DNA from: Clitopilus passeckerianus | Taxonomy: Eukaryota; Basidiomycota; Agaricomycetes; Agaricales; Entolomataceae | DNA length: 64,000 bases | Assembly (NCBI GenBank): GCA_944990035.1 | Contig: CALYLX010000131.1 | Coordinates: 1-64,000, forward strand | Reading direction: 5' to 3' | Shown: positions 54,205 to 64,000 of the stretch, in pieces | Layout of the letters: every line of letters starts with the position of its first letter | Position numbering within the stretch: the first letter of the stretch is position 1 | The notes under the pieces: model-generated | Told to the model about the DNA's origin: nothing | Databases searched by the model: none | The model's input: the letters and a program-made list of their open reading frames with translations, nothing else | Position numbers and translations under genes: made by a program

Positions 54205-57200
54205 TCAGACAATTTCTACTGCATTGCTATTAAGGAAAGCATCAAGTTCATCGAACTCGTCTTCTGAACTGGGGTCGGGAGGCAAGGATTCTTCCTTCGC
54301 TTCCTTGCAGCTGTCCCGGATCAAAGCCGCCTCTTTCATCCTTTCGGTGCTTTGCCCACGTATGTTCTTCCAGGAAGCCGAATCGGGAGAGTAAGGCGCC
54401 TGAAGCTCATCGTACATTGTGTAGTCACTGTCTTCCTCGCCGTTACAAGAGTTCAGAAAGAGAGGAACAATGGCCCCCGTGTGACAATCCAAAAGAACGT
54501 CCGGCTCCGCGTCATGAGTATCCGTTTGAGGTTCGATTCTGCTCCTCTTTCTTGGAGATTCCAGGACAAAAGGACTCAAATGGCGTTTTGGGTTCTTTGG
54601 GCTTGTAGGGCAGAAGGAAGCTCCAGCGCCACCCTGAGTATCGCCTTCAAGCGGCTGACTCTGACTTATGTGCCAGGATTGAGTATCGGCCATAATCATG
54701 TTCGAGACATCGTCAGAATCCGAGCAGGCCTGCACCGATTGCGGGGATGGCTGTGAGACTAGTTTGATGAGGTCATGTGCCTCAGGAAGATCGTCTTCTT
54801 CGAAGCCACTCTGAACCTTGGTTTCCTGCGGAGCAACTGGACCGGCTGTAAGCCTCACCGTGTTCCCAAGGTCAGTAAATTCGACATCAAAACTAGGGAG
54901 GGGTTCCTTCCTCCGCGTTGGAAGCCCAGACCCAATTTTCAAGCGGCGCCCAAGTGATAGTTGGATGTTACTTCGTACATTGGTGGTCTGGTGCAGGTCG
55001 TCTAACTTCCTCAAGCGATTGTCTATAGGTTTCTCTTTCCCGGCAGCTTTGAATTTGGTTGGAGATGCCTTGCTCTGGGCTTTCAGCGTTGACTCATCGA
55101 CTAGAGTTTTCTTTTTTGAGGGCAAGGGTAGGCCAGGAAGACCATCTCGACAACTTGAAAATCATTAGTTTGAGATCTGACAGGGTCTTGTAACATTACA
55201 CCAACCACATGTGTCGGCATTTCGTTTTGTCACGGCAAGGGTGGTTGCATCTGAAGAAGAATTAGCTCAATACCACTCGCTACAAGCCATCGTTCCATAC
55301 GCAAAGCGGCCATTCGGAAGCTTCTTTGGAGATGATTTCTGGCGCAGGGTTGAATCGCAGTTTGGCATTGCGTTAAATGTTGCCGACTGGGCCCCACGCC
55401 TTGGTCCTGCGCAGATTCAAACCATGTAGGTGACATAGATGAGAAGAAGGGGCTTACCTGCACCTGTGAGGTCACGAATCTGAACCTTCTCCTCGCTCTT
55501 TTCGAGTTCCATATTCCAGAAGTCGGGATCGTCCTCCAATCCTGCCAGATCAAACTCCTGTCGACTGAAGTCAAGGCCTGAATCTCTAATTGTGGAGCTC
55601 AACTAACAGTGGAAGTGGGTGGTCTGGTGTTCATGGTCGGGTACTCATCCGCGGCGACAGTCGGTCGTAGGGTTTTTACGACAGTCACCCCCGCAATGGA
55701 CTCCTGTAAATGGGAGCGTGAGAAGGGGAGGAAGGAGGGCTTCTGGATGAACATACAGCGCATATGAACACCGTTATGCTTTGGCTAGGCTTCGTTAACT
55801 CGGCGCTCACGCTGAAGGTCTTGGTTTGTTTCAACGCCTTTGTCCTGCGAGGGGTGATCTGAGCCAGGAAAACAAACGAGACAAGCAAAACTACGCACGG
55901 GATTCGTCGAAAGTCCACTAACGCCATGTCCGACGTGAGCGTCAGCACTGCAGTCATGCTGAACCTGTGTAACTTTTGCTTCTTAGTCTTGGATCCTCCA
56001 TTGCTGTTCTCCGAGTTCAAAAGTCCACATTCTATAGCCAAGTCGACTTCGACTGGACCTATTCCCCCACTTGAACGCACTTCAGTCTGATTCACTGAAA
56101 GGGTGTAATGAGGTAGTTCCTGGCCGCTGCGAGAACCTCTAAACCAAAGGGTGAATTTCGGTTCAGAAGCTTTGAATGAAAGATCAGAGGCGGACTGGGC
56201 TAGGTTGAGCAGGCTCGACTCACCATTTCAATTCTCTGAGGGTTCTGGTTCCGAAGCTTGTCTATAGAGGTAATTCCGTGTTCGGCAAGAAGCTGTAAAG
56301 CTTAGTAGGTCCACATTTACGAAATTCCGAGGTGCTTAGCGTACCATCAACCTACATAAGGGTGATGTTATCTCACAAATCTCAGGAGGATTCATGAGGA
56401 AAGAGGACTAACGATTTCTCTCCAATTCCACCAATCTGGCATAGTACCACGGGTCGATCTTCCCAGGCCTTTGCAGTTAGACATCTAACGCTACAAAATT
56501 CTAGTGAGTAAACGTAGACGAAGCGGGAATGCGAAAGAGCTTACAGCTCCAGGCCATGTTTTATGAGGGTGGCGTTGGACTTAACAATCCCAACCTCTAC
56601 GAGTGCTGGAACGATGGCGGTCAGGAAGGAAGACAGTATAGATAGTCTGCATACCCCTCGCTATCCTGGAGCTATGCCGGAAAATACTCAGTGCTTCTAG
56701 GTACAGTTGGCTATCACCACTCCTGTACTCCGCTGCGTTTAGAGGGATTCCACTCAAAACCGCCTAGGGAAATGTCAAGAGGGACACCAATGACTGAAGG
56801 GGGACTCACTTGAGTCAGTAGAAACACTTTGTCTGCTGACTTCTCAATCTTCAACATCTCATATCTGATATCGGTGTGCTTGCGGAGTTTGGTCAGAACC
56901 TGGGCAGACGATGAAACCTCTCAGGCGTGGCGAAAGATTGCCGAAACCGACCGTTTTTTCAGAAGACCTCAGTTTGACGTCGTGAAACCTGCAAAAACTT
57001 TTAGAAGTATGATGGGATGGGAAGTCATAGTTGGGTACTCTTCCGCAGCAGAGAGCATCTCCAACTGTCGTAAGAGTGAGTTCCATGACTCTACCTTGCT
57101 AAATGACGTGGAGACATACAAGTTCCCGAAGGGTCGGGCTTTCTGGGAGAGCGAGAATCATTGACATCTGCTCACAGATCAACCCGGGTGCGCAGGTGAG

Positions 57201-60200
57201 TGCTCTAAAAATTTACCGTCGTCTGGCGAATGTAAAACTAAACATGAAATGTAAATCCACCCTTGAAGAGAAAACGGATGAGCGTACCGACCTTGCTCAT
57301 GATATCACCATACTCGGTCGAATGTAAGGCTTCACCGACGTCTTCACCTCCTTCGAGAAGCTTGTTGGTTCTGAGTTGGTCCAAGCTCTCCATAACAAGT
57401 TCATCTACTCGTTCCTCCCAGCTTTGGCCTTCGTCCTTATTGATACAGTAATGCCCCGGATTCTTCTGGATGCGTTGAAACATGAAGGAACCTCGCAACC
57501 AATCCTTAGCCGAATTCACGCTGGTTATTGTACCTAGCCCAACTTCAGAGTTAAGATGTTCTGAGAGGTTGACATGCAGGGAGCTTTCCAAGATGGTCTT
57601 CCCCTGGACTAACGCCCGGTACTTGTTCTCGAGTTGCTCTTCGCAGAGGATGAGGGCAACCCCATGCTTATCTTCGTGAAGGTAAGAGACACAGGTAAAT
57701 TGCGCCGTATAAACACAAACCAAATTGTGGCCGCCCCTGAGAGTGTTTGTTATCGAACATGGGAGGTATTCTTGGGAGATCGAACACGCACCGCTCGACC
57801 AAGCATTTGCATTATGTCGAGATCCGAATATTCCACTGAAGCGTTATTCTGATAGGTTTGAACTCCCTTGATGACAACAAGGTGCGCGGCTACGGAGGAA
57901 GATGCATTTATAAACCCCCTACGGATAGATACGATATGCTCACGAAGATTAACGCCAACAGCCAATGTCTGTAGCGGAATAGTGAATAAACATAAGCATA
58001 GGAAATCCAGTGCCCTTACAGAGGTGGCAACCACAACTCTAAGAACTTTCTTCAAGTAGAGATCTTCGACTTGTCTTCTGTCGACAGGCGAGAGACCAGC
58101 ATGGTGAATGCCGATACCAAATGAAGCAAAATCTGAGAAAGGATGAGTAGTATGGTCTAGTCATATACAACTATCGCCTACCTGCGACCCGTTTGTCTTC
58201 GAAACCACCTGCTTCGCCCCTGGTGATTGCTCAGAAAGAACACAACGACGATGTGATAAACGAACCTCGCTGGTCGAGACCAAGGAAGCTTTTGTCGGGT
58301 TCTCTCAGCTTCCGTGAATTCCTTCACAAGTTGTTCGGCCGTAGAAGAAACACCTGCAATTTGTGTGACATGAGAGTTAACCAATTACTGTCGATGGATG
58401 TAAAGGATCAACCTTTTCTGGTTGAACAAAACACAAGGATTGGTTTGCCTGCAGAATGCTGTTGCAAGGTACCAAAGAGTTTGTAATCCAACGTTCTGTT
58501 AAAGACAAAGTCGTTTTGACTCTTGGGCCGATAAACCCCAATAACGATCCTGGTAATTTTGCAAGGCCGATATTCCTCTCCGAACTATTCTTCCGTCAGA
58601 TCTTACTACACGTGAATCCATGGTGAGTCCTTACCTCGCACACCTGGGCCGGAGCCCCTGGCGTCCCAGAACTCCCGATCCATGATGCAACATCCACAAT
58701 ATTTGGAACAGTTGCGGAAACCAGGATAAAACGTACGGACGATCCTCGAGATTTCATCCGAGATACGACGGCCTCTAGGGTACTACCCCTGTTTTCGTTT
58801 AGAATATGAACCTGTGACGATATCCAAATTGATCGATGTTATTAGAGGATAAGGATAACGGGGGCGAACCTCGTCCACGAGGAACAAGTGAACGGAAGAG
58901 AAATCTGAGCATTATCACCCTGTAGGAGGTGAGGTGAGCTGTCTGATCACATTGCTCGTCCCGGTGCTCACCAATTGCGGGTCAAGCTGTCCCACTTCTC
59001 TGCCTGTGAAAGAGCCAATCAGCTCTCCGCCACATCGCCTATAAGCCCATCAAGTTACAGTGGTCACTCTTCCGGGGTTCAGCTATATTTAAACGGGGAT
59101 AGGATAGAGATGTCCTAACATTATTGAAGAGCTCTTTGCATCTCCCCAGGCGCCTTTACCGAACAAAACGGTGTCGCCTGTGAGTTCGCAACCTCGATGG
59201 AAGGTTTAGCATGATAGCACTACTTTAACGTGACTGGTGGCCTACACTTGACCCCGAGCGGCTCGAACTTTTTAGACCAGTCACGGTGCTTCTCAGAGCA
59301 TAGAGCCTGGTGGAAGAGAGTTTTAACGAACTCATACTGGTTTATTCGGATTCACACCTTTGTGGGTGCGATGTAAACACATTTCCAAGTTCTTCCGATG
59401 TTTTCAGGTGCCTTAATCATCCGAATCATGGCCAATTCGAACAAGACTGTCTTCCCACTCCCCGTCGGTGCTAGGGGCGAAAAGTCGACGATCAATAGCC
59501 AGTCAGACAATGCCATTCGATGTACACACCACTGATGACCTAAATTTGAAGTATGATGACAATGTCTACGCCATTCATTGTGCAGAAGCGTCACCATGTT
59601 TTCATTGTAATTAAAAATCTGGAACGTCAAGCAAGGACCGATGACGGTAAGGTGAAGAGCATACATGATCAAAGCACTTGGATTGCATGGCGTTGAAGAC
59701 GCCGAAGCTGAAGATTGCCCGGTAAACATCCGCTGTCCCATTAATGTCAGAATTCGTATCCACCTCATAGACCAAAACATACGGAGTGCCGAGACGGACT
59801 GGAGTGATATTGCTTTGACAATGGGTTGGCTGGGGTTACTGTCATCCGTCCTGATTGGTTCGTGTGAGAGCATTCGGGGTCTGTAGGAGCTAATTGGGTG
59901 ATAATGGGCATTCTGATTATTTCCTGCCGCCAGATCTCGCTGGTGAAAATCCCAGTGGAGATTGAGTCGGTTGGTGTAACCTGCGATGCAACCTCAATCA
60001 GACAGATGATTTGTTTGCAGGACGTGGTATACAACTTGTGTTTTGAAGACCGCAGCCTGACTCGGTCAAAAACCCTCGCCGTCAACCTGGTATCCAGCGT
60101 AATCGTTGAGGCAGGTATCGTATTCATGCGGATTGCGAACAGCGTTAAAATGCTGAGTTCGTAGTTCGTAGCGTACGTCCGAGTAGGATGATGGATCCCC

Positions 60201-60424
60201 TGGAACAGGGGAGGAGAATGCTTCTGTAGAGGAAATAGACTGTCAGCTTGTCGTCACGAGAGAAGAACACAAGAGGAACAAGATGAGCGCATATATTGAC
60301 CTATTTCTTCTTGTAGTGGACCATCCACTGCATAGGCGTTAAAGTCGAAGCTTTCGGCGGAATATCCCTCATAATTGGAGTAGTTATCATCGGCACCACC
60401 GACATGGTTGTCGTAGGTATTCAT
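54205..60424 (-). CDS. MER3: Meiotic DNA helicase MER3/HFM1
   Basis: MER3 (HFM1) is a Ski2-like helicase needed for class I crossovers in meiosis. The start [18 protein letters not shown] is at 60424. Conserved segments in order on the reverse strand: [14 protein letters not shown] (about 59690), Walker [19 protein letters not shown] (about 59480-59430), [18 protein letters not shown], the DEVH box (FLVDE split by an intron near 58880), [19 protein letters not shown] (about 58710), [20 protein letters not shown] (about 58110), [32 protein letters not shown] and [20 protein letters not shown] Sec63-like region follows. Near the C-terminus, KCRHMCCRDG matches the Cys-rich end of MER3 proteins, followed by a disordered acidic tail to 54205. 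Many introns; not every boundary is resolved. Confidence 0.88.
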
Positions 60425-60643
60425 TGGAGGCCCAAAGGGTCAGGGTAGCAGTGAGGAAGACTCAAAAGGCTCCGCGTGACGTGACAAGTCGCGATCGTGT
60501 ATCTGCCATTGACGCGTTTGGCACGTGCTCGAAATAAGAGGTGATCATTCTGGCAATGAGCGCTGGGGGCCGAGTTGCCTTTTTGTATAACAGCCTTTTT
60601 CCTTTCCCTTTAATCACGCATCTGCCTTTAATCGCAACTCACC

Positions 60644-61132
60644 ATGGCCACTGCTGATTCTGCACCACTCATCCCATGCTCTACCGAGGAGGCGAGACGG
60701 AAACGTGATGATTTGATCGAGAAGTAGGTCTATGAAGTACTGTACGTTGCAGACTCGGATGGGCTGAATCAAGATATCGACTATGAACAGAATTCACTAT
60801 TCTGACCGCTACTCCGACGATGAATACGAGTACAGACATGTCATCCTTCCCAAGCAATTCCTCAAGCTTATACCAAAAGAGTACTACAATGACGATAATA
60901 CTGGAACTTTACGGCTGCTAGCGGAGCAAGAATGGAGAGGCTTTGGAATTACCCAAAGCCTCGGATGGGAGCATTACGAGGTTCATGGTGCGCTACTTCC
61001 TACTCTTTACATTCAAGAAGATTGTTTCTGAGTTCGCATGTTCCCTTAGCGCCAGAACCACACGTTCTTCTGTTCAGGCGGGCAAGAGACTTCGTTATGC
61101 CAACTCAACACGCTGTCCCTAGGAAGAGATAA
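60644..61132 (+). CDS. CKS1: Cyclin-dependent kinase regulatory subunit CKS1
   Basis: CKS1 binds CDK1 and helps it act on multi-phosphorylated substrates. Exons: 60644-60723, 60791-60987 and 61051-61132. The N-terminus [20 protein letters not shown] is a short extension. The core reads [30 protein letters not shown] [39 protein letters not shown] and [12 protein letters not shown]. The anion-binding residues and the hinge (HAPEPH) are present. Length fits fungal CKS. It shares about 220 bp of divergent promoter with MER3. Intact. Confidence 0.95.
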
Positions 61133-61356
61133 ACACGATTCCCTAGGTCTGCGAGGACGTTTCTTCATCATCTCGTCAGTAAGAAGCACGTTTAAGCAAG
61201 GCTGTCATGCGTGCGGGATGTTACCGACTGAGTCCTTTTAGTCTATTGTTACCTCTGCATTCTTTCACCACCGACTCTAATATACTAAATAATCATGTCC
61301 ACAAAAATTCTGTCTATCTACTACATTAGCCGTATGTTACCGGGAAGTAGTCAAGG

Positions 61357-64000
61357 CTAGAAACGTGAAATAGGCAGATCTCCCCATTGAACAAGTGGTC
61401 CGGGGTCGACAGATGGCTGCAAACCGGACCTGAAGGCGTGGAGATCATCAACGTATGTAGCCCCTGGACGCGGCGCATCCTTGCCCTCGCCGTCTACTGG
61501 ATACTGCTCCAACAATGTCGGGATATTCAGAAGCAGAGATTCATGCTCTTCGGAAGACCCCAACAACTGCTTCCAGTAACTGGTGAAGTCGCTTGCGAGG
61601 GGATTGTTCTCGTTTCCTAGTGCCTCTTGCCATGGGAGCTCGTCCGCGTTTATGCCAGCTTGTCGCAAGGAAGAGATGAAAGCTTCCGTGGCAGCAGAGC
61701 TCACTCGTTTTGGCTTAGGCTTTTGAGAGATAGAATGGACGGAAAACTTGGATCGGGTTGGTGACGATGGATGCACTTTTGACAGGAAAAATTGTATAAT
61801 GTCTCCCTTAGTGACGAGGTCCACATGTCCAGCGCTGTTTTCGCCTGTTCAAAGAATATGTGTGAATATAGAAACCCCAGCACTAGATATGCTCTTACTC
61901 CGTAGGAAGTCCAAATGCCCAGATTCCACTTCGTTCATGAACCTCGAAGATTCTTCAGCAAGATTCTTGTCTGCCTCGAGCCATTTCTTCTTCAGTCCAT
62001 CCTTATGTTCCTGGAATTCTTCTTGGCTCATTTCTTCCAGCTTCGCCTTCATTGTTTCCAAGAAAGCATCCACTCTTGCCTCCAGGTATCCAGGTGTCTT
62101 TTCACTTTGCACGATGATCCGCAAGCCTTTGACGATCTTGCCCGGATAGTACCAACCGGTACACCAGACAATGTACCCAAGCTGTTCCTGTGTTCGCAAG
62201 ATATTGAAAGCCGGTTCGCTGAGAATTTGGTTCAACAAATCCCCAGTTACTCTTGCATGCTCGTCCGTGATGGGACCGTATTGAACAAGGTACGTAAGAG
62301 CCGAATTAGCTTGGTTCGGATTAATGACAGGAGACGTCCATATGAGATTCGAGGCTGAGAAATGGGTCAGTTCTCCAATCACATTATGGATTACCACACC
62401 TGCCTGGTGGAAGCAAACGGGCGCGTTCATTCAATTCTGAAGGGGTCAGAGGGGAGACACCCAACCCCTCCTCCCCCATCTCGGCAATTCTTATGGCCTC
62501 CTAGATTTCGCTCAGTATCTTGGACCCCTACAAGGACCTCGCACGGAAAACTCACATCTTTGAAGACATTTCCAGCGACCAGAATGCGAAGATGAGTTTG
62601 AGCAAAGAATTGTTTCATGTGATCCCGGATTCCATCGCCAGTGATATCTGCAGATAGCAAGCATGGGTAGGGGAAGCCCATATACATAACCGGAACTGAC
62701 CGGGAAGCTCCTTCAAGCGTTCCTCAATTGACCAATGTTGCTCGGAAAGCGTCCACCGAGCGAAGTAGGTTGACAAACTATATGATTGTCCGAGGAAGAA
62801 ATTATGCCAATCTCGTTTAGCCTACGTAAAACGGGGGAAGGGACATCAGCATTGGAGATTGAGTGATGTAGTTTTGACTAACCTCTTCCTTCATGATAGC
62901 TAGGCGGTCTTGTTTCACATCCAAAGACTTGATTTTCTCTAGTAAGCGTTGAACCAAGACCTCTAGCTTGTCGTTGTAGCCGCCCACGGTGAGGGATAAC
63001 TCGGTGTCATGGTGGGTAAATTTGTAGTGCAGGCCGGCGAGATCAGCGTCATAGGAGAGTTCGGTCAAAGCATCATTAACCAAATCCGTATATAGCCTGG
63101 AATTCTTTTGAGGGCGGGGGAGTAGGAAGGCAATTGTGTCACACTTACCTTGTCATCACCCGGGCTCGTGGAGAGGTGTTCCCAACATGGCTGCAACTGT
63201 TTTGAGGTGGGGCACCAGCAAATCAAGTATATTTTAGTTCACCTTCGGAAACTGATCATTATGTGAGCTTTAGGCACAAAGAAGCGGTCATCCTTCTTGT
63301 GCCATAAAACGGAGAGCGGGGTTTCTCGTACAAGGTGAGGTCTCTTGAGCGGCTAGGGCCACATAAGTAGGGGGCTCAGAGAATGATCAGAAGGCACTTG
63401 CCTCAACCTGACGCTTCTCCACATCGAGTCTTGACGGAATGAATTGATTTGGGCGCGCCAGAAAGAGTTCAGGGATTGAGTTGGGAGCTTCCGCCTGCAA
63501 ACTGCTTAGTCGCACAGAAGATAGAGTCAAGAAATATGCCAGACCTTCTCTATGAACTCGCGGCTGAACTTTTCAACGTGATATTCAGTGCCATACCAAG
63601 GCTCCTTCTCCCATTTTTGGTCTGATTGAACCTTTTCATGATCAGCACCAGAGGCCATGAGCACCACTCTGCCTTCAGTGATACGAAATGTATCGAGATA
63701 CCGCATAATCTGTGCCTCTACGGCTCCTGCAGGATCCCACTCCCAGGTCAAGGCAGGTGCACTCAGCAGAAGGTCACGAGGGGCCGGTAGAACCATGCTC
63801 TCGGCGATTGAGGTAGCATATCTATCGGGCATGCTCTTCTCCTTGAAACGAAAGCGTATTCGGGAGAGCTGTGCGACCTCCCGTTGATGGTAATCGTCAA
63901 ACTTGGAAGATCTGAGCAAGGCAAGATACTGAAAGGCGGCAAGGATGGCACTCTTGTGATTTTCTGTAAGAGGGAGCTACTCAGTGTGTGATCTGAATCT
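61357..64000 (-). CDS. M16 insulin-degrading-enzyme-like protease, C-terminal part
   Basis: The 3' portion of an M16 metallopeptidase (IDE / yeast Ste23 class); the N-terminal half with the HxxEH zinc site lies right of the window. Segments: AQLSRIRFRFKEKSMPDRYA, WYGTEYHVEKFSREFIEKVW, ALTELSYDADLAGLHYKFTH, LSLTVGGYNDKLEVLVQRLL, IRDHMKQFFAQTHLRILVAG, NILRTQEQLGYIVWCTGWYY and GLRIIVQSEKTPGYLEARVD. These match IDE blocks such as the LRTKEQLGYIV segment. The C-terminus carries RSKFSVHSISQKPK and ends WGDLPISRF at 61357. Introns are short. Activity cannot be judged without the other half. Confidence 0.88.

Noticed and set aside
1..64000. CRISPR arrays, insertion sequences, transposons, biosynthetic or defence gene clusters
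   Set aside because: Reading both strands I saw no direct-repeat arrays, transposase or reverse transcriptase motifs, and no co-functional cluster; neighbours are unrelated housekeeping genes.

Overview
This 64 kb window is nuclear DNA of a filamentous basidiomycete, most likely an agaricomycete (mushroom-forming) fungus. Gene density is about one per 2 kb on both strands. Almost every gene is cut by many short introns of 45-65 nt with GT-AG ends and CTRAY-like branch sites. Several families point to Agaricomycetes: a JmjC plus Cys-rich protein, a DUF7918-like protein, single-pass membrane proteins with a Cys-rich ectodomain, and a C2H2 factor with an RPSSLRIH finger. I assembled the gene models by hand by joining reading frames across splice sites. 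Exon boundaries are given where the frame and a homologous family both supported them.

Layout, left to right: casein kinase I C-terminus (+); JmjC protein and a coiled-coil/AT-hook-like ORF that may be its last exons (-); BUD23 rRNA methyltransferase (+); BCS1 AAA protein (-); LUC7 U1 snRNP protein (+); a large uncharacterised protein with an Ig-like module (+); a USP48-like deubiquitinase (-); GAA1 GPI transamidase subunit (+); TAF7 (-); SAM37 (-); a secreted PL1 pectate lyase (+); a DUF7918-like protein (-); an ExoIII-type AP endonuclease (+); tRNA-Phe with an intron (+); OTU1 (-); an ABC-F ATPase (-); HSP12 (-); CHMP7 (-); two related single-pass membrane proteins (-,-); an aldo-keto reductase (-); RPL7 with a probable C/D snoRNA in intron 2 (+); beta-carbonic anhydrase (+); a tail-anchored inositol polyphosphate 5-phosphatase (+); a C2H2 transcription factor (-); a coiled-coil protein (-); SNW1/PRP45 (+); TIM54 (+); MER3/HFM1 meiotic helicase (-); CKS1 (+); and the C-terminal part of an M16 insulin-degrading-enzyme-like protease (-), cut by the window end.

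The genes do not form one pathway. They are mostly housekeeping: RNA processing (LUC7, SNW1, BUD23, snoRNA, RPL7), mitochondrial protein biogenesis (BCS1, SAM37, TIM54), ubiquitin and ESCRT functions (USP48-like, OTU1, CHMP7), cell cycle and meiosis (CKS1, MER3), plus a few accessory genes. Neighbours are packed tightly. Divergent start codons lie as little as 74 bp apart and convergent stop codons 22 bp apart, so promoters and 3' ends are probably shared.

I found no obvious new defence, biosynthetic or mobile system. The points most worth a second look are the RPL7-intron snoRNA with a 13-nt antisense to 25S rRNA, two GC-AG introns, the possible fusion of the JmjC gene with the downstream coiled-coil exons, the uncharacterised Ig-like protein, and the USP48-like enzyme ending in a ubiquitin-like domain plus a zinc finger. 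Many otherwise intact genes carry single-base frame breaks, mostly in G/C/A runs (SAM37, OTU1, ABC-F twice, CHMP7, aldo-keto reductase, 5-phosphatase, TIM54). This pattern looks more like residual sequencing indels than real pseudogenes.
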